Shown here: piece by piece, positions 49,576-57,113 of the stretch
How the letters are laid out: each line of letters starts with the position of its first letter
Numbering within the stretch: the first letter of the stretch is position 1
Source: UBA10649 sp963793105
GTDB taxonomy: Bacteria; Actinomycetota; Actinomycetes; S36-B12
Direction of reading: 5' to 3'
NCBI GenBank assembly: GCA_963793105.1
Contig: CAWBZB010000004.1
Coordinates: 248,001-312,000 of the forward strand
Length of the DNA stretch: 64,000 nucleotides
The notes under the pieces: model-generated
The model's input: only the letters and a program-made list of their open reading frames with translations
Told to the model about the DNA's origin: nothing
Databases searched by the model: none
Position numbers and translations under genes: made by a program

Positions 49576-50957
49576 CCGACGACCTGCGGCACCTGTCCCT
49601 GTGGTGGGACACCCTGCCCGATGACCTCCGCGCTCCCCTGGGCGCTCCCCTGGCCGGCGACACGTCCGCCGACGTCGCGATCGTCGGAGCCGGATACACG
49701 GGGCTGTGGACCGCCTACTACCTGAAGCGCCAGGACCCGACGCTGCGGATCATCGTGCTCGACGCCGAACAGGCGGGGTTCGGGGCCTCCGGTCGAAACG
49801 GCGGCTGGGCGTCCGCGCTCTTCCCCGCCAGTCTTGCCGCCGTCGCCCGCCAGTCATCCCGGGACCAGTCCGTCCGGCTCAGGCGAGCGATGTTCGCCAC
49901 GGTCGACGAGATCGGCCGGGTCGCGGCCGATGAGGGCTGGGACATCGGCTGGAGCAAGGGCGGAACGGTCGTTGCGGCTCGCACCCCTCTGCAGTTGTCG
50001 TCCGCGCGCGAGGAGGTCGCCGACCTGCGCTCCTGGGGCTTCGGCGCCGACGACTACGACCTGCTGGACAAGGCGGAGACCGAGAGTCGGGTGGGCGCCA
50101 CCGACGTCCTCGGGGGCACCTATACCCCGCACTGTGCCGCGATCCACCCGGCGCGTCTGGTGAGGAGCCTGGCCCGCGCCGTCGCGGAGTCCGGCGTGAC
50201 GCTGCACGAAGGCACCCGCGTCGACTCCATCGAACCCGGCATCGTGCGCACGTCGTTGGGCAACGTCCGGGCCGAGTACATCGTCCGGGCCACCGAGGGA
50301 TACACCCGGACCCTGCGCGGCGAGACCCGCACCCTGGCACCGGTGTACTCACTCATGCTGGCCACGGCACCCCTGCCCGCGGAGGCATGGGACGCGATCG
50401 GACTCGGGCAGCGGGAGACCTTCGCTGATGGCAGGCACCTGGTGATCTACGGCCAGCGGACCGCGGACGACCGACTGGCCTTCGGCGGCCGCGGTGCTCC
50501 GTACCACTACGGCTCGCGCATCTCGCCGGAGCAGGACCGCAACGCCGAGGTGCATGCGGCCCTGTGGGAGGTGCTCACCGACCTGTTCCCGGTGATCAGC
50601 GACGCGGCCGTCACGCATTCGTGGGGCGGACCGCTGGGGGTTCCCCGGGACTGGTGGGCGTCCTGCGGCCTGGACCGGGAGACCGGGCTCGCCTGGTCGG
50701 GTGGCTACGTCGGCGACGGTGTCGCGACCGCGAATCTCGGTGGCCGGACCCTCGCCGACCTCATCACGGGCGCCGACTCCGACCTCGTCTCGCTGCCGTG
50801 GGTCAACCACCGGTCCAGGAAATGGGAGCCGGAGCCATTCCGCTGGCTCGGGACGAACGTCGGTCTGCGCGTGATGACGAACGCCGACGAGGTCGAGACC
50901 CGCACCGGTCGTCGCTCCCGGCGCGCGGCGCTGTTCGCCCGGCAGATCGGGCACTAG
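49572..50957 (+). CDS. FAD-dependent amine/amino-acid oxidase (DAO family)
   Basis: Flavin oxidoreductase of 461 residues, similar in layout to the PuuB-like enzyme at 27495-28913. VAIVGAGYTGLWTAYYLKRQ near 35-54 is the dinucleotide loop, ASGRNGGWASALF near 74 the second flavin contact, and SGGYVGDGVATANLGG near 380 the C-terminal one. Start ATG 49572 overlaps the preceding stop by four bases. Last gene of the lrp operon; followed by tandem repeats and a large hairpin. The substrate is likely an amine or omega-amino acid: 5-aminovalerate precursors or diamines. Confidence 0.88.
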   Translation: MTDDLRHLSLWWDTLPDDLRAPLGAPLAGDTSADVAIVGAGYTGLWTAYYLKRQDPTLRIIVLDAEQAGFGASGRNGGWASALFPASLAAVARQSSRDQSVRLRRAMFATVDEIGRVAADEGWDIGWSKGGTVVAARTPLQLSSAREEVADLRSWGFGADDYDLLDKAETESRVGATDVLGGTYTPHCAAIHPARLVRSLARAVAESGVTLHEGTRVDSIEPGIVRTSLGNVRAEYIVRATEGYTRTLRGETRTLAPVYSLMLATAPLPAEAWDAIGLGQRETFADGRHLVIYGQRTADDRLAFGGRGAPYHYGSRISPEQDRNAEVHAALWEVLTDLFPVISDAAVTHSWGGPLGVPRDWWASCGLDRETGLAWSGGYVGDGVATANLGGRTLADLITGADSDLVSLPWVNHRSRKWEPEPFRWLGTNVGLRVMTNADEVETRTGRRSRRAALFARQIGH

Positions 50958-50981
50958 CGCCGGCGGGTTTGGCGCCGACCC

Positions 50982-51025
50982 GCTCCCCGCTCCCCGCCGT
51001 CTGCTGTCTGCTGTCTGCTGTCTGC
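50982..51025. repeat. two adjacent 7-base tandem repeats
   Basis: GCTCCCC occurs twice (50982-50995), then GTCTGCT three and nearly four times (50999-51025). Both have the same 7-base period. The second array runs directly into the left arm of the hairpin at 51024. Confidence 0.8.
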
Positions 51026-51086
51026 CGAGTGGCCAGTTGTTGTCGGCGAGAACCTGCGGTTCCGCGACAACAACTGGCCACTCGGC
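51024..51086. repeat. 22-bp perfect inverted repeat between converging genes
   Basis: Arms 51024-51045 and 51065-51086 are exact complements (GCCGAGTGGCCAGTTG... / ...CAACTGGCCACTCGGC). The 19-base loop holds a second hairpin GAACC-TGC-GGTTC. It stands between an oxidase gene and a convergent aldehyde dehydrogenase gene and could be a bidirectional terminator. Its length and its mid-range GC content suggest a dispersed palindromic repeat that should be counted in the whole genome. Confidence 0.8.
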
Positions 51087-51106
51087 GGGAGTCCGGGGCG
51101 AATGGT

Positions 51107-52558
51107 CTACGGAATTCCGGGCGCCGTGTAGGCGGTCTTCGACGTGGTGAAGAACTCCACCGCGGCCGTGCCCTGCTCCCGCGGCCCGTGGCTGCTCTCT
51201 CCGCGGCCCCCGAAGGGCACATGGAAGTCCACGCCGGCCGTCGGCAGGTTGACCATGACCATGCCAGCCTTGGAGTGGCGCCTGAAGTGCGCCGCCTCGG
51301 CGAGATCCGTCGTGCAGATCCCTGCCGACAGGTTCATCGTGCTTGCGTTCGCGGCTGCCAGCGCCTCCCCATAGTCCCCGACTCGCACGACGGACATCAC
51401 GGGGCCGAAGACCTCCTCCCGGTTGACCGTGTCCGCGATCCGGGTTCCGACGGCGAGCGCCGGGGCGAGGTAGTGCCCCTGGCTCGGAGCATCGACGGGC
51501 GCCCCGCCGACCACCTCCGCTCCTTCCGCACGCGCAACGTCGAGGTAGCGGATGTCCTGCTCGAACTGCGACGCATCGACGACCGGGCCCATGTCCGTGC
51601 CCGAGGTGCGCGCGTCGCCGACCGTCCAGTCAGCCATGCGTCGGGTCATGGCCTCGACGAAAGCGTCGTGCACGCCGTCGGTGACCACCAGGATCGACGA
51701 CGCCGTGCAGCGCTGGCCCGTCGAGCCGAAGCCACCCTGCATGGCGCATTCCACCGCGACGAGCAGGTCCGCCTTGTCCGTCACGACCAAGGGGTTCTTC
51801 CCGCCGAGCTCGAGCTGCACCTTGACGCCGCCTCCCACGCTCCCGGCAAGGATGCCGCGGCCGGTCGCGACCGACCCGGTGAACGTGACGGCCGAGACCG
51901 CCGGATCGCCAGTGAGCACCGGCCCCACCTGCGAGCCACGCCCGAGAATGAGGTTGAGCACCCCCTCGGGAAGCCCCGCCCGGTTGAGGATGTCGACGAG
52001 CTCCCACGCGCTGGCCGGCACGAGGTCCGCGGGCTTGAAGACGACGCTGTTGCCGAACGCGAGCGCCGGGGCGATCTTCCAGGCCGGGATCGCGATCGGG
52101 AAGTTCCACGGGGTGATGACGCTCACCACGCCGACCGGTTCGCGCGTCACGGTCACCTCGATGCCGGGCCGGACGGAGTCCAGCGCCTGACCATGCGGCT
52201 GGAGCGCCACGCCGGCGAAGTACTTGAGGATCTGCGCCGCCCTGACCACCTCACCGCGAGCTTCAGGGTAGGTCTTGCCCTCCTCGCGGGCGAGCAGGTC
52301 ACCGAGCTCGTCCGCACGTGCCATCACCTCGCTCCCGGCTCGATCGAGTACCTCCGCCCGCTGCCACGGAGTCGACAGCGACCAGGACACGAAGGCATCG
52401 GCAGCCGCCGCGACGGCCGCGCGCGCGGTGTCGGGCGACGCCAGGCTGGCCACGGCGACCGTGTCGGAGAGATCGGAGGGGTTGACGTCGACCCGCTCGT
52501 CGCCGCCCTGCACCGCCTCGCCGGCGACCACAGACGTCAGGACACGAGTCGCGCTCAT
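51107..52558 (-). CDS. semialdehyde dehydrogenase (KGSADH/SSADH-like)
   Basis: NAD(P)-dependent aldehyde dehydrogenase of 483 residues. ITPWNFPIAIPAWKIAPALAFG near 143-164, the base Glu in ELGGKNPLVV near 247 and the nucleophile in STGQRCTASS near 279 resemble 2-oxoglutarate-semialdehyde dehydrogenases more than the two aminoaldehyde dehydrogenases in this window. ATG 52558 overlaps the glutaryl-CoA dehydrogenase stop (ATGA). The preceding open frame is discarded. In this operon the fitting reaction is glutarate semialdehyde to glutarate; succinate semialdehyde is an alternative. Confidence 0.88.
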   Translation of the reverse strand: MSATRVLTSVVAGEAVQGGDERVDVNPSDLSDTVAVASLASPDTARAAVAAAADAFVSWSLSTPWQRAEVLDRAGSEVMARADELGDLLAREEGKTYPEARGEVVRAAQILKYFAGVALQPHGQALDSVRPGIEVTVTREPVGVVSVITPWNFPIAIPAWKIAPALAFGNSVVFKPADLVPASAWELVDILNRAGLPEGVLNLILGRGSQVGPVLTGDPAVSAVTFTGSVATGRGILAGSVGGGVKVQLELGGKNPLVVTDKADLLVAVECAMQGGFGSTGQRCTASSILVVTDGVHDAFVEAMTRRMADWTVGDARTSGTDMGPVVDASQFEQDIRYLDVARAEGAEVVGGAPVDAPSQGHYLAPALAVGTRIADTVNREEVFGPVMSVVRVGDYGEALAAANASTMNLSAGICTTDLAEAAHFRRHSKAGMVMVNLPTAGVDFHVPFGGRGESSHGPREQGTAAVEFFTTSKTAYTAPGIP

Positions 52559-53730
52559 CGGTAGGCCGCGATCCCGGTGAGCGCCTCGCCGACGACGAGC
52601 GTGTGCATCTCGTTGGTGCCCTCGTAGGTGAAGACCGACTCGAGGTTGTTCATGTGCCGGATGACGGGGTACTCCAGCGTGATCCCGTTCCCGCCGAGGA
52701 TCCCTCGACACTCGCGGGCGATGGCCAACGCCTCCCGCGCGTTGTTGAGCTTGCCGACACTGACCTGCTCGGGACGGATGAGGTGTTCGTCTTTCAGCCG
52801 CCCGAGGTGCAGCGCAAGCAGCATGCCCTTTCCGAGCTCCAGGGCCATGTCGGCGAGTTTCTTCTGGGTCAGCTGGTAGGCGGCGATCGGCTTGTCGAAC
52901 TGCTCCCGGTCGATGCTGTAGGCGATGGCGGTCTCCAGGCAGTCCCGTGCCGCGCCCAGAGTGCCGAAGACAATGCCGAAGCGGGCCTCATTCAGGCAGG
53001 AGAGCGGGCCACGCAGCCCGGTGACCTCGGGGAGGACCGCGTCAGCCGGCAGCCGCACGCCGTCGAACACCAGCTCACTGGTGACGGAGGCGCGCAGACT
53101 CATCTTCTTGTGGATCTCGTTGGCCGTGAACCCGGGGCTGTCGGTCGGGACCACGAAGCCGCGGATCCCGTCGTCCGTGCGGGCCCACACCACGGCGACA
53201 TCGGCGACGTTGCCGTTGGTGATCCACATCTTGGAGCCGTCCAGCACCCAGTCATCGCCGTCTCGACGAGCGCTCGTGCGCATTCCTCCGGGATTGGAGC
53301 CGAAGTCGGCCTCGGTCAGGCCGAAGCAGCCGATCGCCTCGCCGGCGGCCATCCGAGGGAGCCACGCCTGCTTCTGCTTCTCACTGCCGAACGCGTGGAT
53401 CGCGTACATGGCGAGTGACCCCTGGACGCTGACGAGGGAACGGATCCCGGAGTCCCCGGCCTCCAGCTCCAGGCAGGCCAGGCCGTACGCGACCGCGGAC
53501 GTGCCCTGGCAGCCGTAGCCCTCCAGGTGCATGCCGAGGACGCCGAGCTCGCCGAGCTCGCGGGCCAGTTCGCGCGCCGGGATCCGGCCCTCGTCGAACC
53601 AGTCCGCCACTCGCGGTCGGATCCGCTCGTCGACGAATTCGCGGACGACGTCGCGGATCGCCCGCTCCTCCTCGGAGAGCAGGTGATCGATGTCGAGAAG
53701 TCCGAAGGGCGACTGGGGCGGCCGGGGCAT
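52555..53730 (-). CDS. gcdH: glutaryl-CoA dehydrogenase
   Basis: FAD enzyme that dehydrogenates and decarboxylates glutaryl-CoA to crotonyl-CoA. The 391 residues have the acyl-CoA dehydrogenase fold with CFGLTEADFGSNPGGM near 128-143 and KMWITNGNVADV near 160. The C-terminal catalytic region reads LGGNGITLEYPVIRHMNNLESVFTYEGTNEMH near 345-376, in which YEGT provides the catalytic Glu. The RHMNNLE segment is the hallmark of glutaryl-CoA dehydrogenases against other family members. ATG 53730 with AGGAGGAA upstream. It follows the GntR gene by 47 bases. Confidence 0.93.
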   Translation of the reverse strand: MPRPPQSPFGLLDIDHLLSEEERAIRDVVREFVDERIRPRVADWFDEGRIPARELARELGELGVLGMHLEGYGCQGTSAVAYGLACLELEAGDSGIRSLVSVQGSLAMYAIHAFGSEKQKQAWLPRMAAGEAIGCFGLTEADFGSNPGGMRTSARRDGDDWVLDGSKMWITNGNVADVAVVWARTDDGIRGFVVPTDSPGFTANEIHKKMSLRASVTSELVFDGVRLPADAVLPEVTGLRGPLSCLNEARFGIVFGTLGAARDCLETAIAYSIDREQFDKPIAAYQLTQKKLADMALELGKGMLLALHLGRLKDEHLIRPEQVSVGKLNNAREALAIARECRGILGGNGITLEYPVIRHMNNLESVFTYEGTNEMHTLVVGEALTGIAAYR

Positions 53731-53777
53731 GGTTCCTCCTGTGGGGGGATGGGCGTGCGGATTCTGTCTGTGGGCGT

Positions 53778-54437
53778 TCACGTCGACGTCGCCTCCAGGA
53801 TCGAGCGCACCGCGCCGACGGAATGGTCTCGGTGCTCGTCGTGCAGGGCGATCAGGGCCTCGGCGTCCCGACGCCGCAGGGCCGCCATCATCGCTGCGTG
53901 CTCGGCGGACACGCGGCTGCGGTTCCGCGCCGCCTGGAAGTACAGGGCGCGGTACACGTCGGTCGCCTCCCACAGCTGACGCAGGATCCGAGAGAGCCGG
54001 GGCAGGCCGCTGGCGTCGAAGATGGCGAAGTGGAACCGGCGGTTCGCCGCCGTCATCTGGACCACATCCCCCGCTCCGGCAGCGACCTCGACGTCGGCGA
54101 GGAGGTCGCCGATCGCCTCGACGTCCGCATCACTGAACGTCGGGATCGCCTGCCGGATCGCCTCGGCCTCCAGGAGCGCCCGCAGCCGGTACACCTCCAG
54201 CAGGTCGGGCACGCTGAGCTCGGCGACGAAGTAGCCGCGATGGGGGTGGTAGACGACCTGCCCCTCGGCCTCCAGCGTCTTGAGCGCCTCCCGCAACGGC
54301 ACGCGGCTCACCCCATAGCGCTCCGCGAGCAACTCCTGCACGATCTGGTCCCCCGGCGCGAGGCTCCCGGTCGTGATGTCCGAGCGCAGGGCTGCGAGCA
54401 CCCCCTCCGGGGCGGTGGACTTGCGAACCGCCGTCAT
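53778..54437 (-). CDS. GntR-family (FCD) transcriptional regulator
   Basis: Regulator of 219 residues. N-terminal winged helix (about 10-70, GDQIVQELLAERYGVSRVPLREALKTLEAEG) and a C-terminal FCD ligand domain (about 78-205, VYRLRALLEAEAIRQAI near 83-99; RRFHFAIFDASGLPRLSRIL near 130-149; HxxH-type histidines near 198-203). FCD proteins bind organic acids through a metal. Start ATG 54437 overlaps the CoA-transferase stop (ATGA). The palindrome at 55589-55608 in front of the operon is its likely operator; the ligand would be glutarate or glutaryl-CoA. Confidence 0.92.
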   Translation of the reverse strand: MTAVRKSTAPEGVLAALRSDITTGSLAPGDQIVQELLAERYGVSRVPLREALKTLEAEGQVVYHPHRGYFVAELSVPDLLEVYRLRALLEAEAIRQAIPTFSDADVEAIGDLLADVEVAAGAGDVVQMTAANRRFHFAIFDASGLPRLSRILRQLWEATDVYRALYFQAARNRSRVSAEHAAMMAALRRRDAEALIALHDEHRDHSVGAVRSILEATST

Positions 54438-55586
54438 GACGGGTCGAGCCCGAGCAGGGCGAGGACGGCTGCGCGATCCTCGTCGACGTCCGGCGGCGCG
54501 GATCGATAGGAGACGGGCGTGCCCGAGTACGCAACGGGGTTGGCCACCTGCGACTCGGGCGCTGCTCGCCGCGCGTCATGGACTTCCACGACCGGGGCCA
54601 GCCCGAGCCGCTCGGCCAGCGCCACGCCCTGCGCGATGTCGTTGATCGGCCCGCATGGCACTCCCACGGCGGTGATCAGCTCCTGCCACTCGTCCGCCGG
54701 GCGCCTGGACAGGCGGCTCTCGATCAGGTCCTTGAGCAGCGGCTCGGTTCGTGACCCGGGCGGCGTTCACCTCGAACCGCGGATCCGCGGCGAGGTCCGG
54801 CAGGCCCAGCGCCTCGGCGAGTCGGCCGAACTGGGCATCGTTCCCGACCGCAAGGATCATCGTCCGATCCGAGGCTCGGAACACCTCGTACGGGGCGATC
54901 GACGGATGGGCGTTGCCGAGGAATCCCGGGACGACTCCGGCGCCGACGAAGGCCGAGGCCTGATTCACCAGTGACGACTGGAGGCTGCCGAGCAGGGTCA
55001 CCTCCAGTAGCTGCCCCTCACCGGTGGCATCGCGATGATGCAGCGCGGCAAGAACGCCCACCGCCGCGTGCAGGCCGGTCAAGACGTCGACGACGGCGAC
55101 ACCCGCCTTCGTCGGCTCGTCGGTGCCGGTGATGCTCATGAGCCCGCCCATGGCCTGCACGAGCAGGTCGTATCCCGGCAGGTCGCGGCCCGCCCCCGCG
55201 CCGAAACCGCTGATCGAGCAGTAGACGATCCCGGGGTTGCGGGCCCTCACGGCGTCGTAGTCCAGTGCGAATCGCGCCAGCGACCCCGGCCGGTGGTTCT
55301 CGACGAGGATGTCTGCGCGCGCCGCGAGGGCCTGGGCGATCGCCTGATCCGGCTCGTGGGCGAGATCCAGGGCGATGGAGGCCTTGTTCCGGTTCACCGA
55401 CTGGAAGTAGGTCGACTGACCGTCCGACGCGAACGGGGGGCCCCACGCTCTCGTGTCATCCCCCGACCCTGGTCGCTCGACCTTCACCACCGTCGCGCCG
55501 AGGTCAGCGAGCAGCATGGTGGCGTACGGGCCGGCCAGCACGCGTGAGAAGTCAGCGACGACGATCCCGTCCAGCGCACCAGCCAT
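54434..55586 (-). CDS. CaiB/BaiF-type CoA-transferase (glutarate CoA-transferase), frameshifted
   Basis: Class III CoA-transferase, about 383 residues after correction. DGIVVADFSRVLAGPYATM near 5-23, FQSVNRNKASIALDL near 70 and ENHRPGSLARFALDY near 105 fit the family, as does GYDLLVQAMGGLMSITG near 148, where the catalytic Asp sits. The frame breaks after NAARVTNRA: an extra base near 54741 shifts it, and LIESRLSRRPADEW, then GVPCGPINDIAQG and the stop at 54434 continue in the next frame. The gene length is 3n+1, as for one insertion. With glutaryl-CoA dehydrogenase next door, succinyl-CoA:glutarate transfer is the obvious role. Probable leaderless start at ATG 55586. Confidence 0.87.
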
Positions 55587-55588
55587 TC

Positions 55589-55608
55589 GCGGATTGTATC
55601 CAATCCGC
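55589..55608 (-). promoter_or_regulatory. operator palindrome and -10 box of the glutarate operon
   Basis: GCGGATTG-TATC-CAATCCGC has 8-bp perfect arms and ends 3 bases before the CoA-transferase ATG. On the coding strand it contains TACAAT (55598-55593), a near-perfect -10 box that would start transcription at the A of the ATG. Its 12-base core is exactly repeated (inverted) at 46921-46932. A repressor bound here would block the promoter. No clear -35 and no ribosome-binding site, consistent with a leaderless mRNA. Confidence 0.6.
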
Positions 55609-55611
55609 ATC

Positions 55612-55675
55612 CGTTGAGTGGTCACTGGTGCACCTCTGCTGGGCGAGCGGGCGGTGCGCCCCCGACCACTCAACG
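55612..55675. repeat. 12-bp inverted repeat between channel and CoA-transferase genes
   Basis: CGTTGAGTGGTC (55612-55623) and GACCACTCAACG (55664-55675) are perfect complements; the 40-base interior contains a second small hairpin, GGGCG-GTG-CGCCC. Located after the ion-channel stop, it could end that transcript. No T-run. Confidence 0.6.
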
Positions 55676-55689
55676 AGGGGGGTCACCCG

Positions 55690-56295
55690 TCAGGGCATGG
55701 CTTCGGGCGCATCCGCGGCACGCTGTCGGTCCTGCATCGCCCGCTTCGCCACGCCGCCCATGATCCGGATCAGCACCGCGATGAACGCGATGTCGAGCGC
55801 CATCTGCACCATCGACGCCGACCGCGCAGCCACCGAGACAGGGGCGATGTCACCGAAGCCCACCGTCGCGAGCACCGTGAGCGAGTAGTAGTACGCGGTG
55901 AAGGAATCCAGTCGTTCGGTGAAGGCCCCCGGGTTCCCGCCCGAGATCACCACGTAGACCATGGAGAACAGGGCCAGGAACATCGCCGCGCTCAGGATGA
56001 GTGCCTCGATCGCCCGGATGGCCGGGTAGCGGGCGCTGTAGATGTTGTGCACCTGCCGACGGAAGACCCAGGCGTACAGGATGCTGCCCGCGATCGCGAT
56101 GACGAACGGCACGAGCGAACTGGCGCCTGCCTCGTCGGGTACCAGCAGCATCACGAACACGATCAGGGCAGCTCCAACCAGCATCCTCCCGGCGGTCTGG
56201 AGCAGGACGAGGGCCAGTTCCTTGCGGCGCAACCGGAGAACTTGCTCCACCTCCGGCCTCGTGCCGTCCAATCCATTCCCCGGAGCTACCGACAT
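55690..56295 (-). CDS. two-helix potassium-type ion channel
   Basis: Small channel protein of 201 residues. The selectivity filter appears in TVLATVGFGDIAPV near 142-155 (TVGFG); helices precede and follow it. Two more hydrophobic segments lie near 30-50 and 55-70, then a helix near 90-115. A cytoplasmic C-tail (RAMQDRQRAADAPEAMP) ends it. No RCK or cyclic-nucleotide domain is present. ATG 56295 is taken as start. It adjoins otsB by 26 bases on the same strand; potassium and trehalose both serve osmotic balance, so a functional link is plausible but not shown. Confidence 0.85.
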   Translation of the reverse strand: MSVAPGNGLDGTRPEVEQVLRLRRKELALVLLQTAGRMLVGAALIVFVMLLVPDEAGASSLVPFVIAIAGSILYAWVFRRQVHNIYSARYPAIRAIEALILSAAMFLALFSMVYVVISGGNPGAFTERLDSFTAYYYSLTVLATVGFGDIAPVSVAARSASMVQMALDIAFIAVLIRIMGGVAKRAMQDRQRAADAPEAMP

Positions 56296-56321
56296 GGGGA
56301 GAGTCTGCCATGTGGGTGTCG

Positions 56322-57113
56322 CTAATCCGCCCGCTCCGCGACTCGCGCACGCCGGACGTCGAGAACACGCACGAGCAGGTCGACGACCTCCACGGGGCTG
56401 TCCACACGCCACGGGGCCCGACTCGGACCCGATCCGACCTTGACGCCCACATCGTCACCGGTGAGCGCTGCGAAGGCGGCCTCGTCAGTGACGTCGTCCC
56501 CGACGAAGAGCGCCGCGGAGGCGTCCCAGCGGGCCTTGAGCTGCTCGACCGCCCCGCCCTTCCCGGCAGGTACGACGCCAAGCTCGACGACGTCCTTGCC
56601 CTCGGTGACGTGAACACCGGTCACTGATCCGGGGCCCCGTCGAACAGCCGCCAGGACATCCGCCGCGGCCGCGCGCGGGGCGTTCCGCACGTGGACCGCC
56701 ACGCTGGCCGGCTTGGTCTCGACGAGGGTCCCGGGGGTGCCCGCCGCGATTCGTTCACACTGGCCGACAACATCGGCGAGCAGTCGCCGCTCCCCCGGGC
56801 CGAGCGCGGCAATCACGCCGGACTCGAACTCGGTGCCGTGGCTGCCGACGAGCTGGACGTGCCCCGGCATGGAGGCGACAGTTTCGAGGACGGACAGCGC
56901 CCTCCCCGAGACGACGGCCGACCAGGTGCTCGGCAACGAACCGAGCGCATCGAGAACCTCGACGGCCCCCGGCACCGGTCGGGCGTCCAGGGGATGATCG
57001 ACGAGATGGGACAGGGTGCCGTCGAAGTCGCAGCACACGAGCAGGCGGGGCGTCGCAGCCATCCTGTCCAGGATCGCACCCGGGAGCGTCGGCCCGGGTG
57101 CCTCGGACGTCAC
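56322..57113 (-). CDS. otsB: trehalose-6-phosphate phosphatase
   Basis: HAD-family phosphatase that yields trehalose from trehalose 6-phosphate. The 263 residues have motif I CCDFDGTLSHL near 27-37, the SGR segment (VVSGRALSVLE) near 68, the cap with GSHGTEFE near 90, and motif IV in FVGDDVTDEAAFAAL near 212-226. GTG 57113 overlaps the otsA stop (GTGA), so the two are coupled. Normal length. Together with OtsA it makes the osmoprotectant trehalose from UDP-glucose and glucose 6-phosphate. Confidence 0.95.
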   Translation of the reverse strand: MTSEAPGPTLPGAILDRMAATPRLLVCCDFDGTLSHLVDHPLDARPVPGAVEVLDALGSLPSTWSAVVSGRALSVLETVASMPGHVQLVGSHGTEFESGVIAALGPGERRLLADVVGQCERIAAGTPGTLVETKPASVAVHVRNAPRAAAADVLAAVRRGPGSVTGVHVTEGKDVVELGVVPAGKGGAVEQLKARWDASAALFVGDDVTDEAAFAALTGDDVGVKVGSGPSRAPWRVDSPVEVVDLLVRVLDVRRARVAERAD

